Source: Betaproteobacteria bacterium SCGC AG-212-J23 (GTDB lineage: Bacteria > Pseudomonadota > Gammaproteobacteria > Burkholderiales > SG8-39). From it: DNA of 47,395 bases. The position numbers and the translations under genes were made by a program. Below are positions 18,136-30,596 of this stretch, piece after piece (the stretch's first letter is position 1; each line of letters opens with the position of its first letter). Below the pieces are notes generated by a model that saw only the letters and a list, made by a program, of their open reading frames with translations, was not told the DNA's origin and did no database searches. The stretch covers positions 1 through 47,395 of the forward strand of contig LSTF01000029.1 in the NCBI GenBank assembly GCA_001644455.1. The letters run 5' to 3'.

Positions 18136-20222
18136 AGTCGCTTCGCCTCGGCGACGGCGCCACCTTTCATGGCGAGGGCATCCTCGCCGTGACGAAAGCG
18201 CTGCTGCAATCGGGCGTCTCCTACGTCGGCGGCTATCAGGGCGCGCCAGTCTCGCACCTGCTCGACGTGATGGTGCAGGCGCGCGACTACATGGACGAGC
18301 TCGGCGTGCACGTCGAGGCCTGCACCTCGGAGGCTTCCGCCGCCGCCATGCTCGGCGCCTCGATCAACTACCCGGCGCGCGGCGCGGTGACCTGGAAGTC
18401 GATCGTCGGCACCAACGTCGCCGCCGACGCCCTCTCCTACCTCGCGTCCGCCGGCGTCATGGGCGGCACGCTGATCGTGCTGGGCGAGGACTACGGCGAG
18501 GGTGGTGTGGTGGCGCAGGAGCGAAGCCACGCCTTCGCGCTGAAATCGCTCATGTGGCTCCTCGATCCGAGACCGAATCTGCCGAAGATCGTGGAGATGG
18601 TCGAGAAAGGCTTCGAGCTGTCCGAGATTTCCAACAGCCCGGTGATGATGGAGCTGCGGATTCGCGCTTGCCACGTCCAGGGCGAATTCAAGACGAAGAA
18701 GAACCTCGCACCCGCCGTTTCCACCCGGCTGAAGCTGGATGGCCCGCCGAAGGAATTCATCTACGACCGGCTGGCGCATCCGCCGGCGACCTTCCGCCAG
18801 GAGAAGCTCAAGGCGGAGGTGCGGCTGCCCGCGGCCCGCCGTTTCGTTCTCGAAAATAAATTGAATGAAACGTTCGACGGTGATGAGAAACAGCTTGGCA
18901 TCATCATCCAGGGCGGCTTGTACAACGGGCTGATGCTGGCGCTGAAGACGCTCGGCCTCGCCGACGCGTTCGGCAGCGCGCGCATTCCCATCCTCGTGCT
19001 GAACTGCGTCTACCCGCTGGTTCCCGAAGAGCTCATTGAATTTGCAAAAACCAAGAAAGCCGTTCTCGTTCTCGAAGAGGGGCAACCGGAATTCATCGAG
19101 CAGGAGATCGCCACCGTCCTGCGCCGGGTCGACGCGCAGGCGAAGCTGCACGGCAAGGACTGCATGCACATGGCCGGCGACTACAACGTCGAGTCGCTGG
19201 TGCGCGGCCTGACCCGGTTCCTGGCGCAGCACGCGCCGCACCTCAATACCGCTTCGGGTGCTTCCTGGCTGAATTCCGTTCAAAGAACCAAGGAAAAAGC
19301 GGCCGAGCTGCTGGACACGCTGCCGATGCGGCCGCCGACCTTCTGCACCGGCTGCCCGGAGCGCCCGGTGTTCTCGGCGATGAAGCTGGTGGCGCAGGAC
19401 ATCGGCCGGCCGCACGTGTCGATGGACGTCGGCTGCCACTGCTTCGGCTCGTTCGAGCCGTTCTCGCAGGGAAATACGCTGCTCGGCTACGGGATGAGCC
19501 TCGCTTCCGCGGCAGGCGTCGGACCGATGTCGTCGCGTCGCCCGGTGGCGATCATGGGCGACGGGGGCTTCTGGCATAACGGCCTGCTTTCCGGCGTCGC
19601 CTCCAATCTGCTCAACAAAGGCGACGGCGTGCTGGTGATCATGAAGAACGGCTATGCGTCGGCGACCGGCACGCAGGAGCTGCTTTCCTCGCCGCCCGAG
19701 GACGCGCGCATGGTGGCGGTCGGCGGCAGCTCGGTGCATGCCGACCGCACGATCGAGGACACCCTCACCGGGCTGGGCGTGAAGTGGCTGCGCACGGTGA
19801 ACAACTACAAGGTCGGCGAGGTCGCCAAGGTCTACAAGGAAGCGATGAGCACCGACTTCAAGGGGCTGAAGGTCATCGTCGCCGAGGGCGAGTGCCAGCT
19901 CGAGCGGCAGCGCCGCCTCAAGCCGCAGGTCGCGAGAGACCTTTCTGATGGCACGCGCACCGTGCGAGTGAAATACGGCGTCGACGAGGACACCTGCACC
20001 GGCGACCACTCGTGCATCCGCCTTTCGGGCTGCCCGACGCTGACGGTGCGCGACAATCCGGATCCGCTGCGCACCGACCCCATCGCCACCGTGATCGACG
20101 GCTGCGTCGGCTGCGGCCTGTGCGGCGAGAACGCGCACGCCGCAGTGCTCTGTCCTTCGTTCTATCGCGCTGAAGTCATTCAAAACCCGAACTGGTGGGA
20201 CAAACTGTGGAACAACCGATAA
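18108..20222 (+). CDS. iorA: Indolepyruvate ferredoxin oxidoreductase alpha-type subunit, copy 2
   Basis: 704 residues from GTG 18108 (VERQFTREIESLRLGDG), aligned with the N-terminus of copy 1 (MERSFKEEVEKLKLADG). The frame runs open further upstream, but that part is iorA1 read out of frame. It keeps the POR domain, FCTGCPERP, MGDGGFWHN and both ferredoxin motifs, again with CTGDHSC carrying Asp instead of Cys. It has about 15 extra residues in the middle and near the TPP domain. It is clearly a tandem paralogue with long identical C-terminal stretches. Having both copies before a single iorB suggests either alternative alpha subunits with different specificity or a hetero-assembly. A ribosome-binding GGTGGG sits within the WWDK codons of copy 1. 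Confidence 0.93.
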   Translation: MERQFTREIESLRLGDGATFHGEGILAVTKALLQSGVSYVGGYQGAPVSHLLDVMVQARDYMDELGVHVEACTSEASAAAMLGASINYPARGAVTWKSIVGTNVAADALSYLASAGVMGGTLIVLGEDYGEGGVVAQERSHAFALKSLMWLLDPRPNLPKIVEMVEKGFELSEISNSPVMMELRIRACHVQGEFKTKKNLAPAVSTRLKLDGPPKEFIYDRLAHPPATFRQEKLKAEVRLPAARRFVLENKLNETFDGDEKQLGIIIQGGLYNGLMLALKTLGLADAFGSARIPILVLNCVYPLVPEELIEFAKTKKAVLVLEEGQPEFIEQEIATVLRRVDAQAKLHGKDCMHMAGDYNVESLVRGLTRFLAQHAPHLNTASGASWLNSVQRTKEKAAELLDTLPMRPPTFCTGCPERPVFSAMKLVAQDIGRPHVSMDVGCHCFGSFEPFSQGNTLLGYGMSLASAAGVGPMSSRRPVAIMGDGGFWHNGLLSGVASNLLNKGDGVLVIMKNGYASATGTQELLSSPPEDARMVAVGGSSVHADRTIEDTLTGLGVKWLRTVNNYKVGEVAKVYKEAMSTDFKGLKVIVAEGECQLERQRRLKPQVARDLSDGTRTVRVKYGVDEDTCTGDHSCIRLSGCPTLTVRDNPDPLRTDPIATVIDGCVGCGLCGENAHAAVLCPSFYRAEVIQNPNWWDKLWNNR

Positions 20223-21658
20223 CCATTCTGATCGCCGCCCTCGGCGGCGAAGGCGGCGGCGTCATGGCCGACTGGCTGATGGAAGCCGCCACCGCCACCG
20301 GGCTGCCCGCACAAGCCACGTCGATCCCCGGCGTCGCGCAGCGCACCGGCGCCACGACCTACTACCTGGAGATTTTTCCGCAGGAAAGAAAATCCCTCGG
20401 CGGAAAAGAGCCCGTCCTTTCGCTGACGCCGAGCCCCGGCAACGTCGACATCATGGTCGCCTCCGAGCTGGTCGAGGCCGGGCGCGCGATGCAGAACGGC
20501 TACGTCAGCCCGGAGCGCACCACGCTCATCGCCTCCACCCACCGCATCTACGCCACGGTGGAGAAGATGCAGATGGCCGACGGCCGCTTCGACAGCGACA
20601 AGGTGGTTGCGGCCGGAAGCCAACTCGCCAAGACGGCGGTGATGTTCGACATGCGCAAGCTCGCGCAGGAGAACGGTACCGTGATCAACGCGGTGCTGTT
20701 CGGTGCGATGGCGGGCAGCGGCGTGCTGCCGCTCTCGCGCGAGGCCTGCGAGGCCGCGATCCGCAAGGCGGGGCGCGGCGCCGAAGCGAGCCTGCGGGGC
20801 TTCGCCGCCGGCTTCGAAATCGCCGGCGGCACGCGTCGCGCGCCCGAGCAGGCGGCGAAGCCGAAGCGCGCCACTTCGGTCGAAGAGATCCTGCCGCTCG
20901 CCAAGGAGCGCCTCGAGGACTACCAGGGCGAGCGCTACGCAGCGATCTATGCCGAGCGCATCAAGCCCTTCCTCGCCGGCGATGCGAAGGTCGCGGCGAC
21001 CGTCGCGCGGCACCTCGCGACCTGGATGGCCTATGAAGACATCATTCGCGTGGCAGACCTGAAAACAAGATCTTCTCGTTTTGCAAGAGTCAGAAAAGAG
21101 GTCGGCGCAAAAGAGGGCGAGCCGGTGGTGGTCATCGACTATCTCAAGCCCGGGGTCGAGGAGTTCGCGTCCGTATTGCCGCATTTTCTTGGAAAGAAAA
21201 TCATCGAGTGGGCCGAGAAAAACGGAAAGCTCGACGCCTACAACGTCGGCATGCACATCCGGACTTCGGGCATCTTCGGCTACGCGCTGGTGCGCAGCCT
21301 CGCCTGGCTGAAGCCATGGCGGCCGTTCAGCTACCGCTACCGCGAAGAGCAGCGACTGATCGAGCGCTGGCTGTCGCTGGTGTCGGAGGCGGCACGGCGC
21401 GATGCCGGCCTCGCCTTCGAGGTCGCCGAATGCGCCCGCCTCATCAAGGGCTACGGCGAGACGCACCGCCGCGGCAAGGGCAACTTCCTCGCCATCGTCG
21501 ACGCCCTCGTCGAGAATCCGGCGACCACGGACGTTTCAGAGCAGAGAAAAGCCATCCGCACCGCGCGCGACGCCGCGCTCGCCGATCCCGAGGGCAAGGC
21601 CCTGGGCAGCACGCTCGGCAAGCCCGTGATGTGGATGAAGCCCGTAAAATCGGCATGA
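20207..21658 (+). CDS. iorB: Indolepyruvate ferredoxin oxidoreductase beta-type subunit with C-terminal DUF6537-like domain
   Basis: About 483 residues from GTG 20207 ([18 protein letters not shown]); a GTG at 20195 is an alternative. The N-terminal 200 residues are the POR gamma-like domain ([29 protein letters not shown]). From about 225 there is a long helical extension of the DUF6537 type ([57 protein letters not shown]). It completes the Ior enzyme with either alpha copy. Its start lies within the 3' end of iorA2 (16 bp overlap), at the position homologous to where iorA2 starts within iorA1. An ATGA at 21655 and an AAGGAG lead into the dioxygenase gene. Confidence 0.92.
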   Translation: MEQPITILIAALGGEGGGVMADWLMEAATATGLPAQATSIPGVAQRTGATTYYLEIFPQERKSLGGKEPVLSLTPSPGNVDIMVASELVEAGRAMQNGYVSPERTTLIASTHRIYATVEKMQMADGRFDSDKVVAAGSQLAKTAVMFDMRKLAQENGTVINAVLFGAMAGSGVLPLSREACEAAIRKAGRGAEASLRGFAAGFEIAGGTRRAPEQAAKPKRATSVEEILPLAKERLEDYQGERYAAIYAERIKPFLAGDAKVAATVARHLATWMAYEDIIRVADLKTRSSRFARVRKEVGAKEGEPVVVIDYLKPGVEEFASVLPHFLGKKIIEWAEKNGKLDAYNVGMHIRTSGIFGYALVRSLAWLKPWRPFSYRYREEQRLIERWLSLVSEAARRDAGLAFEVAECARLIKGYGETHRRGKGNFLAIVDALVENPATTDVSEQRKAIRTARDAALADPEGKALGSTLGKPVMWMKPVKSA

Positions 21659-21669
21659 AGGAGCCAGCC

Positions 21670-22716
21670 ATGGCGAGCGTTCCCCAGACCAAGATCAGCA
21701 GCGCGCGGCAGGACCTGTACCGGCGCATGGACAAGCACAACACCGCGCCTCTTTGGGAGGTGCTGCACGGCCTGATCCCGGACGAGCCGGTGACGCGCTG
21801 CAAGCCCTACCTGTGGAAGTACAAGGACATGCGGCCCTACATCACCGAGGCCGGCAAGCTGATCACCGCCAAGGAAGCGATCCGCCGCGTGCTGGTGCTG
21901 GAGAACCCGGGCATGCGCGGCGAATCCTGCATCACGCAGAGCCTCTACGCAGGCCTGCAGCTCATCCTGCCGGGCGAGATCGCGCCCAGCCACCGTCATT
22001 CGCAGTCGGCGCTGCGCTTCATCGTCGAGGGCTCCGGCGCGTACACCGCCGTGGACGGCGAGCGCACGATGATGGCGCCGGGCGACTTCATCATTACGCC
22101 GTCGTGGACCTTCCACGACCATGGCAACCCGGGGAACGAGCCGGTGGTGTGGATGGACGGCCTCGACATCCGCATCGTCGAGCTCTTCGCCGCCCAGTTC
22201 CACGAGGTCTATCCCGAGGAAGTGCAGCCGGTGACGCGCAGCGAAGGCGCGGCCACGGCGCGCTACGGCAGCGGCCTCGCGCCGCTCGGCGCGGTCGCGC
22301 CGTTCGGCAAGACCTCACCCATTTTCAACTATCCGTACGCGCGCAGCCGCGAGTCGCTCGAGCTCCTGTCGCGCGACCAGGATGCCGACGCCTGCCACGG
22401 CTGGAAGATGCAGTTCACCAATCCGCTGACCGGCGGGCACGCCATGCCGACCATCGCCGCGTTCATCCAGCTCCTGCCGGCGAAATTCAAGTCGCAACCG
22501 TACCGCTGCACCGATGGCACGATCTACTCCGTCGTCGAGGGCGGGGGCAGCGTGATCATCGGCAATGAAAAATACGCGTTCGAGCCGCGCGACACCTTCG
22601 TCGTCCCTTCCTGGACGCCGGTGAAATTCGAGGCGGCGGCAGAGACGGTGCTGTTCTCCTTCTCCGACCGCCCGGGGCAGGAAGCGATGGGACTCTGGAG
22701 GGAAAAACGGGGATGA
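21670..22716 (+). CDS. gtdA: Gentisate 1,2-dioxygenase-type bicupin
   Basis: 348-residue bicupin Fe(II) ring-cleavage dioxygenase, the normal length for gentisate 1,2-dioxygenase. The N-terminal cupin holds the metal site: His108 and His110 in [17 protein letters not shown], and His149 in SWTFHDHGN. The second cupin ([19 protein letters not shown], residues about 278-296) is the non-metal half. The start at ATG 21670 is supported by AAGGAG six bases upstream; an ATG at 21655 overlapping the iorB stop is weaker. The same family includes salicylate and 1-hydroxy-2-naphthoate dioxygenases, so gentisate as substrate is probable, not proven. It would cleave the ring after hydroxylation by the FAD monooxygenase of the neighbouring operon. 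Confidence 0.9.
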   Translation: MASVPQTKISSARQDLYRRMDKHNTAPLWEVLHGLIPDEPVTRCKPYLWKYKDMRPYITEAGKLITAKEAIRRVLVLENPGMRGESCITQSLYAGLQLILPGEIAPSHRHSQSALRFIVEGSGAYTAVDGERTMMAPGDFIITPSWTFHDHGNPGNEPVVWMDGLDIRIVELFAAQFHEVYPEEVQPVTRSEGAATARYGSGLAPLGAVAPFGKTSPIFNYPYARSRESLELLSRDQDADACHGWKMQFTNPLTGGHAMPTIAAFIQLLPAKFKSQPYRCTDGTIYSVVEGGGSVIIGNEKYAFEPRDTFVVPSWTPVKFEAAAETVLFSFSDRPGQEAMGLWREKRG

Positions 22717-23567
22717 ACGCGCCGGACAAGGCTTTCCTCAACAAGGCCTACAACAACCGCGAGCTGGTCCCCGACCACCCGCGCTTCTTCGCCGGCTGGC
22801 AAGACCGCTCGGCGCGCGCCCGCGCCACGCTGAAGTGCGATCTCGACGTTCGCTACGGCGAGATGCCGGGCGAAACCATCGACGTCTTCCCGGCGAGGGG
22901 CGGCGACGGCAGCTGCATGATGTTCATCCACGGCGGCTACTGGCGCTCGCTCGACAAGAAGGACTTCTCGTTCGTCGCGCCCGCCCTGGTCGATGCCGGC
23001 GTGTCGGTGGCGGTGGTGAACTACGACCTGTGCCCCAAGGTCGCGATGGACGAAATCGTGCGGCAGATGCTGCGTGCGAGCCGCTGGCTGTGGCTGAACG
23101 CCGGAAAGTACGGGATCGACCAGGACCGCCTGTATGTGTCCGGGCACTCGGCCGGCGGCCACCTCACTGCGATGCTGATGTGCGCGCTCTGGCCGCAGCT
23201 CGACGCGCGCCTGCCGAAGAACCTGTGGAAAGGCGGCCTCGCGATCAGCGGCATCTACGACCTGCGGCCGCTGCTGGAGGTCGATTTCCTGCAATCCGAC
23301 CTGCGCCTCGATCCGGCGCTCGCGCTGCGCCTCTCGCCCGCCTTCCTGCCGGTCGCGACGCGCGCGCCGGTGATGACCTGCGTCGGCGGCAACGAATCTT
23401 CCGAGTTCCTGCGCCAGAACGCGCTGCTCGGCGGGCGCTGGGGTCCGGTCTTCGCCGGCGACATCGCGATGCCCGGCACGAATCACTTCTCGGTCATGGA
23501 CGGGTACGCCGAGCCGTCGAGCGCGCTCTACCAGGGCGTGCGCCGCCTGATGGCGCGCGGACAATGA
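22713..23567 (+). CDS. Alpha/beta hydrolase, arylformamidase (kynurenine formamidase)-like
   Basis: 284-residue alpha/beta hydrolase. The oxyanion motif is HGGYW (73-77), the nucleophile elbow is GHSAGG with Ser146, and the probable catalytic His is in [12 protein letters not shown] near the C-terminus. The HGGYW form together with NYDLCPKV and overall length matches the arylformamidase/kynurenine-formamidase group of the esterase/lipase family. Overlapping starts and stops (ATGA) tie it to the dioxygenase before it and the transglutaminase-like gene after it. It may hydrolyse an amide, ester or ring-fission product of the pathway; the true substrate is unknown. Confidence 0.9.
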   Translation: MNAPDKAFLNKAYNNRELVPDHPRFFAGWQDRSARARATLKCDLDVRYGEMPGETIDVFPARGGDGSCMMFIHGGYWRSLDKKDFSFVAPALVDAGVSVAVVNYDLCPKVAMDEIVRQMLRASRWLWLNAGKYGIDQDRLYVSGHSAGGHLTAMLMCALWPQLDARLPKNLWKGGLAISGIYDLRPLLEVDFLQSDLRLDPALALRLSPAFLPVATRAPVMTCVGGNESSEFLRQNALLGGRWGPVFAGDIAMPGTNHFSVMDGYAEPSSALYQGVRRLMARGQ

Positions 23568-24211
23568 ACGAATTCCTGTCCTCCGGTCGCTTCATCGACA
23601 GCGACGATCCTGGTGTCGTCGCTTTTTCAAAAGCCAATACGAAGGGAAAGTCGGAGCGCGAGCGCGCCATTTCGCTCTACTACGCGGTGCGCGACGAGAT
23701 CCGCTACAACCCGTTCCTCGACTTCAGCAAGCCCGCGGCGTTCACCGCTTCGGCGGTGCTCGAAGCCGGCGAAGGCTTCTGCATCGGCAAGGCGGCGTTG
23801 CTCGCGGCGTGCGGCCGGGTGGCAGGCATCGAGACCCGCGTCGGCTTCGCCGACGTGAAGAATCACCTCACCAGCCCGCGCCTCATCGAGACGATGGGCT
23901 CGGACCTTTTCGTCTACCACGGCTTCACCGAGCTCCGCCTCGGCGGCAAGTGGGTGAAGTGCACGCCGGCCTTCAACCTTGCGCTCTGCCGGCGCTTCCG
24001 CGTCAAGCCGCTCGAATGGGACGGTGAGACGGACTCGATCTTCCACCCGTTCGACGAGGACAACCGCCGCCACATGGAGTACCTGCGCGGCCGCGGCAGC
24101 TTCGCCGACGTCCCAGTCGACGATATCCAGAAGGTGTTCCGCGAGACCTACCCGCGCTTCTACAAGCTCGGCGCGGCCGCCGCCAAAGAGACTTTCGCGC
24201 CCGGCAGCTGA
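23564..24211 (+). CDS. Transglutaminase-like (papain-fold) protein
   Basis: 215 residues from ATG 23564. It shows the transglutaminase-like core: an N-terminal helix with IRYNP, the nucleophile region GEGFCIGKAALLAA (Cys73) and the His region FVYHGFTELRLGGKWVKCTPAFN (His119). At the position where the third catalytic residue (Asp) normally follows the KW strand there is Cys133-Thr-Pro. The triad is therefore non-standard, which appears to be a subgroup feature. It is translationally coupled on both sides (ATGA and TGATG). Such proteins occur in catabolic operons without known function; amide hydrolysis or thiol chemistry are possible roles. Confidence 0.85.
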   Translation: MNEFLSSGRFIDSDDPGVVAFSKANTKGKSERERAISLYYAVRDEIRYNPFLDFSKPAAFTASAVLEAGEGFCIGKAALLAACGRVAGIETRVGFADVKNHLTSPRLIETMGSDLFVYHGFTELRLGGKWVKCTPAFNLALCRRFRVKPLEWDGETDSIFHPFDEDNRRHMEYLRGRGSFADVPVDDIQKVFRETYPRFYKLGAAAAKETFAPGS

Positions 24212-25377
24212 TGCGCCGGCTTCTGGAAGAGAGCTTCCGCGCCGCGGTCGCCGCGGCCGATCCGCTGGTTGTCCTGTCGAAGCATCTGCCGCCTCGTCCC
24301 CGCGGCAGGGTTTTCGTCGCCGCTGCAGGCAAGGCGGCCGCTTCCATGACGGTCGCGGTCGAACGCGAATGGGGCGCAGTCGAAGGCATTGCCATCACCC
24401 GCTATGGCCACGGCCTGCCGACGAAGCACGTAAAGGTCGTGGAGGCCGGCCACCCGGTCCCCGACGAGGCCGGCGAGCGCGCGGCGCGCGAGATCCTCGA
24501 GAGCGCGAAGCGCCTCGGTGCCGACGACCTGCTGCTGGTCCTGATCTCCGGCGGCGGCTCGAGCCTGTTGTCGCTGCCGCCGCCGGGCGTATCCATGGCC
24601 GAGCTCAAGGCGCTCACCGGCAAGCTCCTGAAGAGCGGCGCCGAGATCCGCGAGATGAACACGGTGCGCAAGCACCTCTCCGCCATCGCCGGCGGCCGGC
24701 TCGCCGCGGCATGCCGCGGCAGCGTCGTGGCGCTGATCATCTCCGACGTGGTCGGCGACGACCCGACCCATATCGCTTCCGGACCCTGCGCCGCCGACCC
24801 GACGACGATCGAAGACGCCAAGGCGATCCTGGCCCGGTACCGCATCGATTTTCGAGGGCCGTTTTCCGAGAGCCCGAAGTCGGTGCGAGCAGAGAACAAG
24901 GTCATCGCCACCGCAATGCGCTCGCTCGAAGCCGCCGGCGAGGTGTTCCGCAAGGCAGGCATTCGCCCCGAGATCCTCGGCGACACGATTACCGGCGAAG
25001 CGCGCGAGGTCGGCAAGGAAATGGCCGAGCGTGCGCTGCGCACGAAAGGGCCCGCGGCGCTGATTTCCGGGGGCGAGTGCACGGTGACGATCGAAAACGA
25101 AGCCGGCCGCGGCGGGCGCTGCGCGGAGTTCCTGCTTTCCCTGGGCCTCGAAACGGGAGGAATCTGGGCGATCGCCGCCGACACCGACGGCATCGACGGC
25201 AGCGAGGACAACGCCGGCGCGATCCTCACGCCCGAGAGCATGAAGCAGGGCCTGGACGGAAAGGCCTTCCTCGCCCGGCACGACAGTTATGGGTTCTTCC
25301 AGCAGCTCGGCGATCTGGTCGTCACCGGCCCGACGCGCACCAACGTCAACGACTATCGGGCAATATTGATTCTTTGA
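24211..25377 (+). CDS. Glycerate 2-kinase (MOFRL family, GckA/TtuD type)
   Basis: 388 residues, somewhat short of the usual 420-450. It phosphorylates D-glycerate to 2-phosphoglycerate. Family marks: FVAAAGKAAASM near residue 33, VLISGGGSSLLSLPPPGVS near 112, the NTVRKHLS nucleotide site near 150, SDVVGDDPTHIASGP near 180, and the C-terminal MOFRL domain with GRGGRCAEFLLS and AADTDGIDGSEDNAGA. It begins on the last base of the preceding stop (TGATG). It links the cluster to central metabolism by consuming glycerate or, in the older TtuD annotation, hydroxypyruvate. Confidence 0.94.
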   Translation: MRRLLEESFRAAVAAADPLVVLSKHLPPRPRGRVFVAAAGKAAASMTVAVEREWGAVEGIAITRYGHGLPTKHVKVVEAGHPVPDEAGERAAREILESAKRLGADDLLLVLISGGGSSLLSLPPPGVSMAELKALTGKLLKSGAEIREMNTVRKHLSAIAGGRLAAACRGSVVALIISDVVGDDPTHIASGPCAADPTTIEDAKAILARYRIDFRGPFSESPKSVRAENKVIATAMRSLEAAGEVFRKAGIRPEILGDTITGEAREVGKEMAERALRTKGPAALISGGECTVTIENEAGRGGRCAEFLLSLGLETGGIWAIAADTDGIDGSEDNAGAILTPESMKQGLDGKAFLARHDSYGFFQQLGDLVVTGPTRTNVNDYRAILIL

Positions 25378-25390
25378 GAAAGGGAGAACG

Positions 25391-25666
25391 ATGGATGCCG
25401 AACAAGGGCTGACCATACACTTCGTCGACGGCACTAAAGTGTCGTACGCCTTTCCGGACCAGGCGTCGAACGAAGCCGCGCGGCAACTACGCTTGGAGGA
25501 CTTCCTGAAGAGTCCCTACGTGATGGTCGTCGCCGACGGGGTACTGACCATGCTGCCGGTCGCCAACATCAAGGCGATCCAGATGCCGATCAGCGAGAAG
25601 ATGAAGAAAGTGACGCTGCCCAAGCACGCCATCAAGGGCGCGACCCTCGCGCGCGGCGACTTCTAG
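25391..25666 (+). CDS. Small conserved protein of unknown function
   Basis: 91 residues from ATG 25391, preceded by a good AAAGGGAG ribosome-binding site. No signal peptide or membrane segment. Beta-rich, starting with an acidic strand (LTIHFVDGTKVSYAFPDQ) and ending with a basic tail after MPISEKMKKVTLPKHAIKG. It is the last gene of the TRAP-ior operon, with 15 bp to the convergent Bug gene and no obvious terminator in that gap. I do not recognise the family. Confidence 0.75.
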   Translation: MDAEQGLTIHFVDGTKVSYAFPDQASNEAARQLRLEDFLKSPYVMVVADGVLTMLPVANIKAIQMPISEKMKKVTLPKHAIKGATLARGDF

Positions 25667-25681
25667 CCGCAGCCTGCCCGC

Positions 25682-26634
25682 CTACTCGAGCTTGATGTTC
25701 GCCTGGCGGATGACTTCCGCCCACTTGCGCAGCTCGAGCTTCACCACCCGGTCGAGCTCCTCGGGGGTCGAGCCGACGGTGTCGCCGCCCTGCTCGAGCA
25801 GTTTCTGCTTCACCTCCGGCAGCTCGATGGTCTGCGCCACCGCCTTCTGCATTTTCGAGATGATCGGCGCCGGCGTCTTCGCCGGCGCGAAAAGCGCGTA
25901 CCAGGAGTCGACTTCGTAGTCCGGGATCTTGAGCGCCTCGGCGACCGTCGGGATCTCCGGCGCGCCCGGGTTGCGCTTGAGCGTGGTCACGGCGAGCGCC
26001 CGCAGCTTGCCGGCGCGCACGTGCGATATCGCCGCAGGCATGCTGACAATGGCGAGCGGTACCTGCCCGCCCAGCACGTCGGCGATCGCCGGGCCGCCGC
26101 CTTTGTACGGCACATGGATCAGGTCGATGCCGGTCCTCAGCTTCAGCAGCTCGCCGGCGATGTGCGCGGGCGTGCCGTTGCCGACGGAAGCGAACGCGAT
26201 GCTGCCCGGCTTCGCCTTGGCGGCCGCGACGACGTCGCTCATGCTGTGCAGCGGCGAGCCCGGGTAGGCGGCGATCAGCTGCGGCACACTGACGATCAGC
26301 GTCACCGCGCTGAAGTCGTGCTCGACGTCGTAGTTGAGCTTGTAGAGCAGCGGGTTGATGGTGTGCGAGGAAAGCGTGAACAGGAAGGTGTAGCCGTCGG
26401 GAGCGGACTTCGCCGCCGCCTCGGTGCCGAGCGCGCCGCCGGCGCCGCCGCGGTTCTCGATGATGATCTGCTGCCCGAGCCGCTCCGCCAGGCGGCTCTG
26501 CACGATTCGCGCGATGACGTCGGTGCCGCCCCCCGGCGGATAGGGCACGATGAAGCGCACCGGCTTTGCCGGCCAGTCCTGCGCCGAAGCGGCCATCGCG
26601 GCCAGCAGGCCGAGCACGAAAAGAATTGCCTGTT

Positions 26635-26638
<4 letters not shown>
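25682..26638 (-). CDS. Bug/TctC-family solute-binding protein linked to the sensor kinase
   Basis: 318 residues from ATG 26638, with a signal peptide ([19 protein letters not shown], cleavage before QDWPAKPVR). Bug hallmarks: [17 protein letters not shown] near residue 30, ENRGGAGG near 60 and [17 protein letters not shown] near 170. Its ATG overlaps the stop of the hybrid histidine kinase (ATGA), so it is translated with the kinase. There are no transporter subunits. Bug proteins are known to deliver ligand to sensor kinases in Bordetella (BctC/BctDE), so a sensing role is a reasonable inference. The longer open frame upstream is the kinase gene in another frame. Confidence 0.93.
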
Positions 26639-29733
<3,095 letters not shown>

Positions 29734-29737
29734 CGGC

Positions 29738-30589
29738 TTACTTGACCCGCGTGGTTCGGTAGAACCTGCGATAGTTGTCGTAGTCGCGATCGTTGGCCGC
29801 GACGAAGCCGAGATCGCCCGCGCTCTTCAGCAGCTCTGCGCCGGCCTCGAGCACCTTGACGCCCTCCGGATCCTTCAGCATGCCGATCAGCGCGCCCCGC
29901 ACCGCGGCAACCGTGTCCGCCGGCGTAGCGGGGTTGGCCATGATGCACAGGTCCTGGTAGACCTCGGAAGTCCACAGCGCACGATAGTCGAACGATTCGC
30001 GCCGCCCGTAGCGCGCCATGACGGAGCTGTTCACCCCCGCCGCAGCCACCTTGTTGATGCGCAGCTGTGCCGACGAGGCTTCCTGGTTGCCGGTGAAAAC
30101 GACCTTCACCGTCACGTTCGCTCTCAGAAGCGCGTCGTAGGGCAGCCAGTATCCGGTGAATCCGTCCGGCGTCACGAAGGCCACGGGCTTGCCGGCCAGA
30201 TCCTTCAACGACTGCACCGGCGAGCCGACCGGCACCACGATCTGCGAGCGGATTCCCGGCCCTGCCGGGCGCGCAATGACCTTCCAGCCGAGCCGGTCGC
30301 GCTCCGGCGTGAAGAAGTGATTGGTGTACTGGAAGTCGTATTTCCCCGCTTCGGCAACTGCGTTGCCCTCCTGCGCGGTTCTCGCCAGCTTCAGCTCCAG
30401 CGGCACGCCGCTCTTCTTGCTGGTGTAGGTCAGGATCGGGTTCCAGTATTGGGCGGTCAGCGCGATGGTGCGCTGGTTGAGAACATAGAAGGTGTAGGTC
30501 CGCTGCGCCGCGGCGTTCGACGGCTGCAACGCGATCGCCGCGAAGACGAGGGCCGCGGTGCGGGTGAGGATTTTCTCGATCATCGCCAT
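29738..30589 (-). CDS. PhnD-like periplasmic binding protein
   Basis: 283 residues with a signal peptide (cleavage around NAAAQ-RTYTF). It matches the phosphate/phosphite/phosphonate-type binding fold: LARTAQEGNAVAEAGKYDF near residue 70, GIRSQIVVPVGSPVQSL near 110, and LKDLAGKPVAFVTPDGFTGY near 130. No ABC permease or ATPase is present. It lies four bases upstream of the hybrid kinase, so it probably serves as a periplasmic input for the kinase rather than in transport; PhnD-like protein/sensor-kinase pairs are common (family knowledge, applied by inference). The start is ATG 30589, or ATG 30583. Confidence 0.88.
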   Translation of the reverse strand: MAMIEKILTRTAALVFAAIALQPSNAAAQRTYTFYVLNQRTIALTAQYWNPILTYTSKKSGVPLELKLARTAQEGNAVAEAGKYDFQYTNHFFTPERDRLGWKVIARPAGPGIRSQIVVPVGSPVQSLKDLAGKPVAFVTPDGFTGYWLPYDALLRANVTVKVVFTGNQEASSAQLRINKVAAAGVNSSVMARYGRRESFDYRALWTSEVYQDLCIMANPATPADTVAAVRGALIGMLKDPEGVKVLEAGAELLKSAGDLGFVAANDRDYDNYRRFYRTTRVK

Positions 30590-30596
30590 CGCCCCT

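Noticed and set aside
16063-20183. Two very long antisense reading frames (about 670 and 700 codons) on the minus strand opposite the iorA genes
   Set aside because: They are rich in Arg, His, Ala and Asp and mirror the codon pattern of the real genes; no domains and no ribosome-binding sites. Typical high-GC shadows.
23564-23567. Possible programmed frameshifts at the many ATGA overlaps
   Set aside because: Each overlap joins two complete, separately recognisable proteins; these are ordinary translational couplings.
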